This document shows positions 14,334-26,010 of a DNA stretch of 64,000 nucleotides, piece by piece. The notes beneath the pieces were generated by a model. That model did not search any database. It was not told the DNA's origin and worked only from the letters and a program-made list of their open reading frames with translations. The position numbers and the translations under genes were made by a program. The stretch lies in NCBI RefSeq assembly GCF_947623445.1, contig NC_135247.1, forward strand, positions 6,016,501 through 6,080,500, given 5' to 3'. Every line of letters starts with the position of its first letter. Within the stretch, counting starts at the first letter, position 1. The DNA is from Clavelina lepadiformis (Eukaryota; Chordata; Ascidiacea; Aplousobranchia; Clavelinidae).

Positions 14334-15174
14334 GTACGGTTTATAGGTCTGTGCACGTACGCATAAGCATATACAAATGTGCAAAGTTTTGGCATTTATT
14401 TCAAAAACGAATCCCATTTTTGCCAGTTATTAAACAACTCTTCCTTGCCCTCCTCGAGCACTTATTGCCTGTCAAATGTCAACAGTTTGACTACGCAGCT
14501 ACAAGATGCTGATTTGAGTTAGTTCTGCTTCTGTTTATATACTGCAACAACGGAAGTCATACTTTTTTATCAATTCCACCAGTTTCTTCTTTGCTTTTCA
14601 CCTCTCTTGTTTTTGGTCTTGAACTTTCATCAAATCTAGTCGATTACGTCATAGAAAAAGGAGAAATGTGCTCATTTAGATGAGATAAAACCTAAAGGTA
14701 AATATTTTAATTGTTGAGAGCTGGTTTGGAAAATATCTTTTCTTCTGTTGAACAACGCTTGACAGCATTTGACATGAAAAGTGATTGGCAACCCTGCACC
14801 AGCTGACTAATTCGCGTGCTTGAACTATTGGTCACTTTCGCCGTGCAAACAATATTGTTCTCATTATTGTTCCCAATAAAAATGCGAACAATAATACATA
14901 AAAAGCTTTCTTTGATTTGAAATAAACGGCAAAGTAAATACCTTCTACTGTATTGATCGCCTATATTCTGCTTATCGTTTGCATTATTAAAGGCAAGTAA
15001 AGAAGTTACAAACCTTTCCCAGTATTCTCAACTTCATTCGTTAAGAAAAAACATGAATTTGATTCTTTCAGCTTAAGAAAGTTCATTTACGTATAGCGTT
15101 ACTGTAAAAATATTGAAGCATACAACGTTAAATTTTCCTGTTAAAACTTAAACCATGAAAATTGTTCCATTTTC
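14334..15174. other. Non-coding stretch between MITEs
   Basis: Nothing beyond ordinary AT-rich sequence is seen on either strand: no exon, RNA gene or tandem repeat that I can support. Confidence 0.4.
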
Positions 15175-15182
15175 GTATAGTG

Positions 15183-15576
15183 CAGACGTGGGCAAACTGC
15201 GGCTCTCCGGCATGTTTTTTGTGGCTCTTCTAGTCGAATCGTAAAATTCCAAAAAATGTAAAGGCTACCAAGAGTACCGTTTATGAAAGTTTCTGTGTAG
15301 TTTTTCTTTATTTAGGCCAGGATTTCGTTTATGACGTAACACTAGACATCGATTCCGACATTGTTTTCAGGTATAGATTCTATACTATATTGCAAAGGTT
15401 GTCAAAATGCACCTCACCAACATGTTTTTATGGGTCTTTTAGTTAAAAAGTAATATCCCAAAATGACTACTAATAGTATAATAACCAAATTGACAATCAT
15501 TACTGATTTTCGGGCTCGCTGGTGTTTATATTTTTCCGCAAGTGACTCTTTCATTGAACAAATTTGCCCACCCCTG
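15183..15576. mobile_element. hAT-type MITE, CAGACGTGGGCAAA family
   Basis: The left end, CAGACGTGGGCAAA, and the right end, TTTGCCCACCCCTG, form inverted repeats with one or two mismatches. They are bounded by an exact 8-bp target duplication, GTATAGTG (15175-15182 and 15577-15584). The body is 394 bp without an open transposase. The CAGNNGTGGGCAAACT type of terminus is common in animal hAT elements. Confidence 0.88.
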
Positions 15577-15584
15577 GTATAGTG

Positions 15585-17443
15585 TATAACGTAGAGATAG
15601 ACGTTTCACCAACATTTTATTTAAATGGGGAGAATTTTACTCATTGAAACCGACATTTAATAAATATTTATTCATAATCACCGATTTTAATTTAATATAC
15701 TCGTTAATGCTAATGGATTATATTATAACATTTCTGTTTCTAGAAGTGTTTACCACAGCCACATGCTCATTGTCGAATACTTGCTACAGGCAGTTTCTCC
15801 TAAAGTTAGGAATAATCAGTAATTATGAAGTAAACAATGTACAACTATTACTTTCTCCTTAACAGATTTACATTGTTGTGTGTTCTAAACATGTTCGAAC
15901 AATTTAAAACCACCAACACCATACAATCTTGCCAGTGATACTTGTTACACTTGTTTATCATTATTCATTTGAACTATATGCTCAACGTCATATGTATCAG
16001 AGAAAAAACGTTTTCGTCAAACAATTCTGGCAAACCATGATGAAATTGGTCATCAAGTCTTGGTCATACTGCTGCAAATATCTGTGCATAAGGCGTTAAT
16101 TGTTAAGTGATCACAAACGACATTAGTTCATATAAATCAGCAGTATGTATTATTGTTTCTTGTCCTTAATAGAGTAGAGACTATCATAATATTTTCTCTT
16201 GTCTTCGATCGATCGATGATTCTATTTCTAGGAGACGTTCGGTCGCTTAAATGGATTTGACCGACTTTTTTGGCAGCAAGCTCGTATTCAGTAAAAAAGT
16301 TTGCTACGCATTGGAAGCAATTCCTGATTTGCATCCAGTTTGGAAAGTTTTATTTTATTTTTTTGACATCACATACCTTTTATTTCATAAAAGCTGCTGC
16401 CCAGAAGTGTTTTACTGCTGCTTTTACTTGACCGACACAACGTCGCACGCAAACATTAAGTCTACGATATTTATGCTCCGATTTCTTGCTGTTTATATAA
16501 TTAATTTATTATCGCTGTTAAAGCTTGCGTCTAGTTTTGAAAAATCCCGTGTAATTTGAGGTCAAAAGTTGGCGTCGTTTATTGCAAGCAAAGCCAAGAG
16601 TAAAAAGAGAAATGAGCATTTAAATGGCGTTTTTGTACTATGGATCCCCACAGGTTTCTCTCGAGCGCTTGTTCCATTTGCTTAACTTAATTAAGCCGGG
16701 GAGGGAGGGAACTGTTTATGTGAAACAAAGGTAAAAGCTATTGTCAAAAACCTCTGTGTGAATTCATCCCGAAATGTTTTATTTATATAAATTTACTCTG
16801 ATCATATTGCACATTTTTAAAAAATGCCCAATTTAACTATTTTCAGTGGGGAAAATGCTAGACAAGTTACAGCAAGAATTTAATAAAAGAACCTCTAATA
16901 TAGTGTCTTATACCAGATATTTGTGAAAAACAAGTGCATTAGTTATTGGTTTCGAGCTATTCCAAAATAAAATTCGAAATTCTGGATTCGAAAATTTCTT
17001 ATTCTAGAATAGTAAATTGTTCTATTTTGCACATCCCTAACTGCACGGTCTGACAACGAGGAGGTATGACGGGTAGGTAGGTTAGGTAGGAGGCTGCAGG
17101 GTATGACGCGTTGGCGGTAAGAAATGTATAAACCACAGCCTGCAGGGTGTGACAATGAACTCAAACACTGTGAAACTCGAAAGACGTGACGTATGATTTG
17201 GCTATTTCCTTCAAACTCAATTTTACTTGTGAAAATTTTTCTCCTTATTTTATTCCACTTTTTAAATTAGGATTTTTTTTATCTATTATGGCTCGTGGCT
17301 ACATGTATATAACTAAAGCTTGCTGTAGATACATGTTTAAGTAACGCAGACAATTTTCTTTTCAATTCACTTCCTTTCTGTATTTGAATATGACATTACG
17401 ATATATTCATATCATATGGACCAGTAGGCTATACTGTATTATG
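15585..17443. other. Non-coding stretch, no gene supported
   Basis: A 102-codon plus-strand frame at 16251-16559 begins MDLTDFFGSKLVFSKK but shows no family signature, splice structure or codon pattern that would support it. Around 16950-17040 the sequence ends in TGCACATCCCTA, resembling the right terminus of another hAT-like element whose left end I could not find. The short tandem GTAGGTAGGTTAGGTAGG lies near 17072. Confidence 0.4.
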
Positions 17444-20151
17444 TTATACTGTTATAATTTCATCGATCCACGATCTGACAGCGGAGATTTTCGCGTATCC
17501 CCCGGGATAGTTTGGACTGCAATTGCTTTGCACCCAGGAAACCGCTCCAATGAGAATGGTTTCACCTCCATCTTGAACGGTAAGTGGGCCACCAGAATCT
17601 CCCTGCGTTGAAGCAAATGAATGCTAGTAAAGTGCTTCACGAAATCGTTTATTAAACAGTTGATTCAAGCTATAAGGACAACCTTAACAACAGAGTAAAT
17701 ACTGAATATTGGTTATTATGACGTCACAGGTAGGCTATACATAGATAAGTCGGAGTAAAAATGGGCTAACTGTTTTGCAAATACGCAATTTTCATGCAGT
17801 TTGTTCAAGTATAGTAGACTAATAAGATTCTCCTTTTAGTCTCCTAACCCTATGAAAGACCCCTAAAGATGGATTTCTGTATTTCAGTCAGGTGAAAGAG
17901 GTATAGGATATATCGATGTTTCTTCCATCAGTATAGAAAAAAGCTTTGAAGCTGTCGCGGGGCGCAAAAGAACTTCTAATTATCTGTTGTGTTCAGCAGT
18001 AACTATAAAATCTATTGGCTTACGCGTTGTCATGAGCATTTCATATGTCCGCGTTTATAGTTATGATGTGACAGAAAATATAGCTTTATTTGAAACGCCT
18101 GGTTTAGTTAAATATGATTTACGTGTTCTATGTTGAATGCAGGTAAAAGCAAAATTTGGTTTGAACCATACTTTGTTTAAATACCCTTCATTAGTCGACA
18201 TCAAAGTATTCCACGTCTCGTAGCCGTAGCTTAATGCAAAAAATGCTTTTTATAAATTCAAATCGTTGTGTAATGGTATTAGTATAGCTTTTATAAGCTT
18301 ATACCACTTGAGTACTGAATCGATTTGGGACCAAAATTTTTCATTTTCAAGGAAATCATTTGGCCCTCTTTCTTACAATTGGTTTCAGCACTATGCACGC
18401 TACCAAGATCAATGCATCAAAACCTACCTAAGTGGTCATGCTATAAGATAAACGCAATTTTGTGCATTAATATACTTTCCATTATTTGTGTTACATGTCG
18501 TTCATGCATTTGTTAGCTCTGTTTCGACGCGAAACTTTTATTAGCAAGATTTGAATGTTTTTTTGCTGAATAGTTACTAAAATACATTGGAAATATTTAA
18601 AAATATTAATAGAGTTACAGGTGGTTGGAGAAAGGGCACACAAAAAGTTGATTTTAGCTATAGGGTTTAACTGAAGTTAAATTTAGATAAGAAGATAGAT
18701 TTAGATTTCTATGTTAAAAATCTAAGCTAAGTTAACAAGACGCTGTGAAAAGTATAAGCTTCCAATGTACAAAGTGTTTCCCGTGAAATAGTGACAGCCA
18801 GCCAGAAAACCCATTCAGCGTTCAAACAATTTCATAATGAAATATTCGCTTTTAACCTTTTAACGTACCATGCAAGAGCTGACGACGCCGTTTCCTCCAG
18901 CACATTGGATTCGGTTAGTAATTTCAATCACTGATCCCCATACACTTTGGCAATCAGCTTGAGACACCAATGGGATATCTGTATACTTCATTATGTCCGG
19001 TGTAGACTGAACTAAATATAAGACTTGATATCAAATATCGCCTGTGAAATATGGTAAAAGTTTCTGCATTGCTACAAGTTTATAGTACACGAAGTACCAA
19101 ATGCTTCTTCTCTTTGCTGTTGTGTTATGCTTTCAAAGAATATTTCAAGGATTTTATCGCTACTAGCGTATAATAAATTTCTTAGTATTTTTAATACTTT
19201 ATAATAACGTTAACATACTGAACTGGGTGGTGTATCCCCATCCAGAAGTTGAAGCCATTCCAGAGTACTCTTTTCCTGCATCCGCCAACTTGATAGTGTT
19301 CACCTTATTAGCAATAAAAACAGAAATGTTTTAATTTTTCAATGCTTAACACTGGTTTATCAAATGCTCTTGTTAGCGCCATGTAAAATATACAAGACGG
19401 AAATGTTCGAAAACAAATTTCAGCAAATTTTGTTAGAATTACATTTCCACCCAGAATTGCCGCTTTCTGCATTGTGATAACAGCATAATCGTAGTCGAAA
19501 GTGTTTGAATTGTACTCAGGGTGAGGGGTGAATTTCACTTGATTAATCGTCTGTTCTGGATTATGGTAGTCAACTGCTCCGAGATTGACTGTAACGCCAG
19601 CCCTGAAAACAAATTTGCCCTGTTGATGTTCTTGGTAAACTCTTACTCGTCAAGCAACGTCAAGCTGTATGGAATATTTTTGCTTACGTTATTTCACAGT
19701 GCGCTGCTGTCATGACGTAGTTAGCACCAATAAGAGAACCGCCACAAAAATGTCTGCCGTATTGCTGAAGTGATGCCTGTAGGCCAGAAATAATTAAGTA
19801 AGCGGTCGGTTTTCTGGTCTTTCAGCAGCCCAGCGTTATTTCGAATACTTATTCAGCACTTAATAATCACAGTTTACCTGCCATGGAAATTTGCCTGCTT
19901 CAGACTCCGCTCCACCAACAATGCGAGTTTCTTGGTTATGGTAAGCATACATGGGATGAGCAACCTGAAGCTGGGTGGCTGAAAGCGTAGCGAGTAATGT
20001 TAACTGATTTTTCGTCTTATATGTAAATTTATACAATAACATAAGAATATCTGATAACGATAACTTTTTGTAAAATGTAGCCTAACAACAACTTACGCAA
20101 AGTGTTGCCCAGACATGAAAAGGCGAGAACCAGGAAAGCGCAGAAATACAT
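17444..20151 (-). CDS. Chymotrypsin-like serine protease (S1A), secreted zymogen
   Basis: Seven exons: 20151-20097, 19978-19878, 19776-19688, 19602-19443, 19303-19219, 19011-18869, 17602-17444 (TAA 17444-17446). Phases all agree; 263 residues. Residues 1-16 or so form a signal peptide ([15 protein letters not shown]). A short pro-segment ends at R-IVGG, the activation site, cleaved by a trypsin-like enzyme. The catalytic triad is visible: His in TAAHC, Asp in FDYDYAV, Ser in GDSGGP. The S1 pocket reads SSCMGDS, so position 189 is Ser, not Asp. This is the same SSCMGDS as chymotrypsin, pointing away from trypsin specificity. The 214-216 segment is SWV rather than SWG; a Val at 216 narrows the pocket as in elastases. 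Preference for small or medium hydrophobic residues is therefore inferred. A TATA box lies 64 bp upstream of the ATG. A broken 5' copy lies at 22.7-23.8 kb. Confidence 0.95.
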
Positions 20152-20214
20152 TGTCCTCGTTTGCTATTCTTGGAGAAACCAATCCGAATAATTCTGTCTT
20201 ACAAAACCGCATGG

Positions 20215-20223
20215 TTTTATATA
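20215..20223 (-). promoter_or_regulatory. TATA box of the serine protease gene
   Basis: On the minus strand the sequence reads TATATAAAA, followed by CCATGCGG, 64 bp before the start codon. This is suitable spacing for a short leader. The same box and context (TATATAAAACCATGCGG) is kept in the duplicated copy at 23866-23875, so it predates the duplication. Confidence 0.7.
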
Positions 20224-21815
20224 ACTTTCCAGTTGTTTACTTAAGCTACAAATTACCGCTATTTTCGTCCGTGAGAAACATGCAAGGTTGATCGTTTCAA
20301 GCTTTGTTCGAGCGTGTGAAATTGCGTCGTTCTTCGTTGTGGCGACACCTGTTTTATTACAATAAAATGGTACCGGTTAACAACTTTACTGACAATATGT
20401 ACAATGTTAGCAATGTGTGCTGAGATGCAGTTATGGCAATGAAAATTATAAAGACATACAGCTGTTAACAGTGCCCTTAAAAGTCTCATTGTACACTCAA
20501 AGTAATGACAAATCGAATGCAGTGTGAAACGAGTATAAAAACTTATAAAACTTGCAGTATAAAAACTTATAAAAACTTAGATCGACTCTATAAAGTAGGC
20601 CTATTCGTTTGAAGAAGTGATAACTGCTTATCGCTATTTCGTGTTTTACTCGTTCTTTTTGCAGTGTTTGCTGCTTTTCCGAGCGTGAGAAGTATTCTCA
20701 GGCAAGTACATAAAGTACGTAAATAAACAAAATAGCTCACTTCCTTATATTCTAAAAGGATCGAAGATAAGCAAAGGATACTGCGCCCATCATCAGCTGC
20801 TGACTTTCACACAGCAATTTGAAACCGATGGGTTATTGCTAAATATGTGTATGTCACACGTCACCGTAGTCAAACACTGGATACTGTTGCACCTCTTGTA
20901 ATGCAGAGAAATGTTGGTATCGGAACTTGCTCTTGGATAAGTGCAACTCTGTTTTGAGTCATCAAGCTTTATTCCTATTGTAATAGAATGATTTTGCCAT
21001 GCTTTATTACTAAAATCTTTTACCCTTGCAGGCTTATAGAAACCGTTTGTATGGGTTGCATTCATTTACTCGATCCAAGAATAACAGAAACGACTGATGA
21101 TTCAATGAAATATACTCAACAGAAATGTTGCGCATGTACCCGTAGGCTGTAGTGATAGTTTAAAGTTATAATTCTATAAACAACTTAGTGGTAAGCGCTT
21201 GGCACATGCAGTAATATCCAAGCAATCCTGAACTGTGCATTTGTAATTGTATTAGTTTTTCTAACAAAGAAATTAATACAAGTCAAGGGTCCGCTCAATC
21301 GAAGATGAACTTCTGGGATATGCCTGGAAAACTTTATCCCGCTAATAGTTGCTAAAGGCTCTTAGCGACTAATATATTTTGTTAGCCATGAGCTGAAAAC
21401 GTAGATGTAAGAGTGAGCGTTTTAGCAAAATGTTTGGTAATCTATTAACCTGATAGATAAAATAGATTAATTATCTACAAAACGACATACCAATTACACA
21501 CTTATAAATAAAATACTTAATTCTGATAAGACAATGATGTTTTAAATATAACCCCTGTGACGTGATGTGTGATGCCATTAAACATATTTCTAAGTTACAC
21601 ATTTTTGTTAAGGTAGCCTAGTATAGTGACATATTTCATGGTTAACTTTCCACTGGGTTGTTGCGTTTAGGAATTAAAAAAAATGTTTGGGTATTTTTTG
21701 GTTTTGGAACAAAGCATATACAGTAAGTATCACGTGAGAAAGTGAAAGTGTACACATAAGATGCGCTGTTTAGCCTGGAAATCAGAGGTTTTCACGGAAC
21801 ACTAAAAATGCTACT
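20224..21815. other. Protease 5' flank, half of a duplicated block
   Basis: No gene seen. Sequence up to about 21062 is the unbroken partner of 23880-25290 (for example ACCGTTTGTATG near 21042 and CAACCGTTTGTATG near 25270). It therefore serves as the reference for insertions in that copy. 21063-21815 shows nothing I can support. Confidence 0.5.
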
Positions 21816-21823
21816 GTTTAGGC

Positions 21824-22039
21824 CAGGGATGTCCAACCTTTTATTATAGTGGGCCGCATCGTCACTTGAAATAATTCAATGGGCCGCAGAAGCTATTAAT
21901 TTTCAAGAAAAATTGATGAAATTAACTCCTTTAACAATATCAGTTATCAAAGTATTCGGAGTGAAAATGACTAGCGGGCCCCACAAAAATTTCAGGCTGG
22001 CCGCACTGTGGCCCGCGGGCCGCAGGTTGGACATCCCTG
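21824..22039. mobile_element. Short hAT-type MITE, CAGGGATGTCCAACCT family
   Basis: A 216-bp element with perfect inverted ends (CAGGGATGTCCAACCT and AGGTTGGACATCCCTG). The exact 8-bp target duplication is GTTTAGGC (21816-21823 and 22040-22047). Subterminal GTGGGCCGCA (left) and GCGGGCCGCA (right) motifs match those in the 13733-14325 element. This type is a well-known animal hAT derivative. It is non-coding and appears young. Confidence 0.9.
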
Positions 22040-22047
22040 GTTTAGGC

Positions 22048-22699
22048 TATACACTATTGGTTCAGATTCATTAATTGGTATAAATAAACGAAATGATACA
22101 ATAATACTGAAAATAGCGGTAGACACTTTCATTCCATTGATTCTGACGACACAAACCGAGAAACAATGCGCAGAAATGAGTGTTGAGTGAACACAGGTGA
22201 TCTGTCTATAGATTTAGCTGGCGCTACTGTATATACAAGGACCAGTGTTGAAGCTTCTATATGTTTATACAGGAATTATATTATACATATTCGTCCACGA
22301 ACTTTACTTTTCCCGCTAGAAAAACTCTTTTTGCATTTTCACACAAATACTTTATCACAATAAATATCTTAGACGCTATTATATATAGGCCTATTAGAGT
22401 ACCGTTAAGCAAAAAGTATCATGGAGAGGGTCTTGCGAGGTCACATGATTCATTTAATGATAGATACCGTACTTTTTACATATATCGTGCCAATGAATGG
22501 AAGAGGTTTTAATTCCAAAACTCCCTCCCCTTCCGTACGCCATTGATTGCTATATTATCCATTAATTACATTATATTACATAAATATTATAATGTTTTTA
22601 CAAAGTTTTTTTATAATTTTTTTCATTTTATACTTTTAAACTTTCAATGTACAATTGTACATGAAAATCGACTGCATTAACGCAAGACTGCAGAGGACT
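22048..22699. other. Non-coding stretch, no gene seen
   Basis: AT-rich sequence between the 216-bp MITE and the protease pseudogene. Short frames here have no recognisable features. Confidence 0.4.
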
Positions 22700-23802
22700 A
22701 ATAGAGATTGCATGTACCGCCAGCTCTAAAATCAAACTTGTATTCTTGATGTTTTTGTTAGACTTTTTTATTTGTCAAGTAACATTAAACGTCAAGCTGC
22801 ATGGAATATTTTTTCTTACGTTATTTGACAGTGAGCTGCTGTCATGACGTGTGGTTAGTATAGCAATAAGAGAACCGCCGCAAAATATCGACCATATATT
22901 CTTGAATGGATGCTTGTAGATCACAAACAGTACAGTAAGAGATCGGCTTTTGGGTCTTTCAGCAACCGTGCACTATTATAATCTGCATTTACTAATGACA
23001 GTTTACCTGAAGTGGAAATTGTCCTACATAAGCCCCAGCTCCACCAAGAATGCAAGTTTCTTGGCCATGGTAAGCACATGCATAGGGTGAGCAACCTTAA
23101 GCTGGGTGGCTGAAAAAGCAACATTAATGTTAAATAAATACTCCCTATACACAGTAAATTCCGCTTAATAAAAGCATCGGGTTATAGGTCAATCTGCGTG
23201 TTATATGGGCAGTTTTCGCTGATACGAAACAAACAATGGTTTTTTTCTTATAAGTTCACCGATTATTAGAGCAATTTGAAACCTCATGACAAAATGCGGT
23301 TGATATGAAAAGTTGTCCCTGCTGCCAAAGCTCTACTGATGCTGTAAGCTGCTTGACACGTATTGACACACGTTTAGCTCGAATATTGTTCCCTGCTGTC
23401 GAACCATGTATTCGTCGTGCAGCTTGCAACCAAAAGCAAAAGTTAACTGCCAAAAATTGATCAATTATTTTTTTTGAAAACTGCAATAGGGACAGGAATG
23501 TACCGTAAATGCAAATACAAAAACGCTGATTTCGAAATGTGCGTGAATTTTCTTTTAGGGTATTCAACCATTTTTACACCTCAAACAGCTCTCATTGTCA
23601 GAGAAACCCCTTTTTTCGGGCAGATTTGGCAATTCTCAAGGGTGGTCTATTAAGCGGGGATTATTTTATTACCTGAAAATTGACGTAATATAATCTGAAC
23701 GAATGTGATAACAATAACTTTATATCAAATGTAGCCTAATAACTTACGCAAAGTGTTGCCCGGACATGAAAAGTCGAGAATCAACAAAGCACGGAATAAC
23801 AT
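22700..23802 (-). pseudogene. 5' partial copy of the serine protease gene
   Basis: Exon 1 (23802-23748) is intact, the same 55 nt long, and encodes MLFRALLILDFSCPG, a diverged signal peptide. Exon 2 (23109-23007) is 103 nt instead of 101, so the frame is lost before the activation site. The R-IVGG codons are no longer readable. Exon 3 (about 22916-22820) is recognisable by GGCGGTTCTCTTATTG and by ATGACAGCAGCTCACTG, the catalytic-His region, but the acceptor area is altered. Similarity fades at the edge of exon 4 near 22700, and exons 4-7 are absent. The orientation matches the intact gene, so this is a tandem 5' duplicate. Its first intron is 637 nt against 118 nt in the intact gene, because of an insertion. 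Confidence 0.85.
23150..23690. mobile_element. Insertion with CCGCTTAATA ends in pseudogene intron
   Basis: Compared with the 118-nt intron of the intact gene, about 0.5 kb is extra here. The added piece has a left end containing TAAATTCCGCTTAATA (near 23157) and, inverted near the right end, TATTAAGCGGGGATTAT (near 23649). This suggests an inverted-repeat DNA element. Inner sequence is non-coding as far as I can see. Ends and target site are imprecise. Confidence 0.45.
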
Positions 23803-23907
23803 TGTCCTCGTTTGCTTTTTTTGGAGAAACCAATCTGAATAATTCTGTCTAAGAAAACCGCATGGTTTTATATATCTCTCCATTTTTTGGCTAAAGCTAT
23901 AGATTTC

Positions 23908-24536
23908 CGTTCTAGGTCGATTCAACCCACGGACGATTCAACTCCAGACGATTCAACCCGAGGACGATTCAACCCACGGACGATTCAACCCACGGAACTT
24001 CCAACCCACGGACCTTTCAAACCACGGACTATTCAACCCAGGACCTTTCAACCCACGGACCTTTCAACCTACGGACGATTCAACATACGGACCTTTAAAC
24101 CCACGCAGTGTGGACTTGTATCCAGTGGTATAGGTGTTTTATATTGCTGTACTGGCATTGCATAATCTAGTATGGCTAGGCTATCCAAAATGTAATGGGT
24201 GGTCATTGTATTCTGTCACAGTAGGCTAGCCTGTATGGGCTAATGAAAGCATTTCAATTGAAACAAACTGCGTTGACGTTTTTGTAAACGGGTTGAATCG
24301 TCCGTGTGTTGAATCGTCCTGGGTTGAATGGTCCGTAGGTTGAATCTTCCTCGGGTTGATTCGTCCGCGGATTGAATCGTCCGTGGGTTGAATCGTCCGT
24401 GGGTTGAATTGTCCGTGGGTTGAACCGTCCGTGAGTTGAATTGTCCGTGGGTTGAATCGTTCTAGGCTGAAAGGTCCTGGGTTGAACCGTCCTGGGTTGA
24501 ATCGTCCGGGGTTGAATTTGAATCGTCCGACCACCA
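23908..24536. mobile_element. Foldback-like element built of 16-bp tandem repeats
   Basis: The left arm (about 23915-24105) is a head-to-tail array, about ten units, of a 16-bp repeat, GGACGATTCAACCCAC. The right arm (about 24290-24530) is the same array in inverse orientation, about a dozen units, so the whole can fold back on itself around a ~180-bp middle. The paralogous locus at 20240-20265 lacks it: CTACAAATTACCGCTATTTTCG there corresponds to sequence on both sides here. The flanks read TAGATTTC (23900-23907) and TAAATTAC (24537-24544), an eroded target duplication of about 8 bp. No transposase is present. The structure resembles foldback (FB) transposons; the family was not recognised. 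Confidence 0.7.
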
Positions 24537-25329
24537 TAAATTACAGCTATTTTCGTCCGTGATAAATATGCAAGGTTAATTCTTTTAACATTTTTTGGAC
24601 GGGGAAATTGTGTCACCCTTTGTTGTGACGACAATCGTTTTGTTACGATCAAATGCTACAGGTTAATAACTGTACTGACAAGATCTTTACAAGCCAACAC
24701 AAAAATTTGTTAGTTGTGGTGTGAACTGAGCTGTAATTATCGTGATGCAAATTGTGAAGACAAATACGGTTGCTACCAATACTGTAAAATATTTCCTTCC
24801 AGTTGGAGAAGTGACAGCAGCATTCTGAAATTTTACCCAAAATTTTTTCGAAGTATTTGCTGATTTCCTGTGTGTAAGAGGTCATGCTCGAGAATGTCAA
24901 AGCTATTCCATGTTGTAGAGTGTATCTAAATATGAAATAGTTTATATTGTTATACCTCAAACGATCGTGAATAAACAAGTGGCGCTAAGCCCAGCTGCTG
25001 ACTTTCACACAGCATCTTGAAACCTATATGCGTTATTGCTAATCATACATATTTGCCATACGTCACTGGTTAAGTACTGAATATACAGCTCCAACTCTTG
25101 TATTGCAGAGAAATTTTATTGTTGGAACTTGCCCTCGAATGAGGATAACTTTGAATTGTCTTGGAAAAAGTTGACTTTCTCAAGTCTGATTCCTATTGTG
25201 TTGTATTGGATAATTTCGTTATGCTGTAATGCTTGTATTATTTACTCTTTTAACTTTGCAGATTTGCAGCAACCGTTTGTATGAATTGGATGCTTGCTTC
25301 TGGTGGTCCGCCACTGCTGACGGCGCCTT

Positions 25330-26010
25330 CTCTCATGCGACTTCTTCAGTGTATCTTTTCATGACCGAACAGGCCAATACTTGATCTGCATTGCTCCCTG
25401 CAGACATTTAAAAGAACAGAATCCAACACAAATCTTTGTTTGACTCCAGTAGTGACACCAAATAGACTTTTCGTTCAGACTTTTCTTTACCAAACACAGT
25501 ATGATCCTGCATCCCATCATGAAATCGACGGATCATAGTGAGGATAGTTGGTGGACGCCCAAGTCTTTCAAAAATTTCCCACAGAAGTTTCCCGTTTACT
25601 GTATCGAAAGCCTTTTTAAGATATACAAAAGCAAGACAAAGACCACGGTATTCTTCACGACACTTTACCGGTGTTAATCATGATGCACAACTCATGTAAA
25701 TTGTTTTTCTGTCTGATCTAAAGCTTCATTTTGTATTTGAGAAGTTTTTTGTCAACAAACGGTCCTAGAAGTCTCATGAATATAATTCGGGTGAGATGCT
25801 TTATTTGTCCGCCACATCTGCAAGAGATAGACCTCTGCCTTTACCACATATCACTTGATCACCTTTCTTCCATGTTTCCAGCAATGTGGAATTTTTCCGT
25901 GCATTTCTACCAGCATGTGATGACGTAGTGCAAATATGTAAGGATACTTTCTCCACCAAATTTTAGAAGTTCGACTTCATCTTCACCGGGAGACTTTCAC
26001 TTGTTTAGGT
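25330..26010 (-). mobile_element. Decayed LINE reverse transcriptase fragment
   Basis: Read on the minus strand, several reverse transcriptase blocks of a non-LTR retrotransposon are visible but in shifting frames. SPGEDEVELLKFGG lies near 25990-25930. LCLAFVYLKKAFDTVNGKLL (the conserved AFDxVN block) follows, then TMIRRFHDGMQDHTV. Finally TTGVKQRFVLDSVL corresponds to the usual TGVKQGCVLAP block. The catalytic YADD block and the endonuclease were not found. The copy is 5'- and 3'-truncated with several frameshifts and stops. The clade was not settled. Confidence 0.8.

Larger units (their letters stand above)
22700..25290. repeat. Diverged tandem duplication of protease 5' region
   Basis: This block matches 19580-21062 in order and orientation: exon 4 edge, exon 3, exon 2, exon 1, TATA region, and about 800 bp of 5' flank. 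It is longer than its partner because of at least two insertions, one of about 0.5 kb in intron 1 (near 23150-23680) and one of about 0.63 kb upstream of the TATA box (23908-24536). Numerous substitutions and small indels make it clearly older than the EGF-array duplications further right. Confidence 0.8.

Noticed and set aside
16251-16559. 102-codon plus-strand frame starting MDLTDFF
   Set aside because: No similarity I recognise and no supporting signals; treated as chance.
23887-24652. Repetitive open frames (RTIQPTDDSTHGRFNP pattern) on both strands
   Set aside because: They are the translation of the 16-bp foldback repeat; three units equal 16 codons, so the periodic peptide follows from repeat length, not from a gene.
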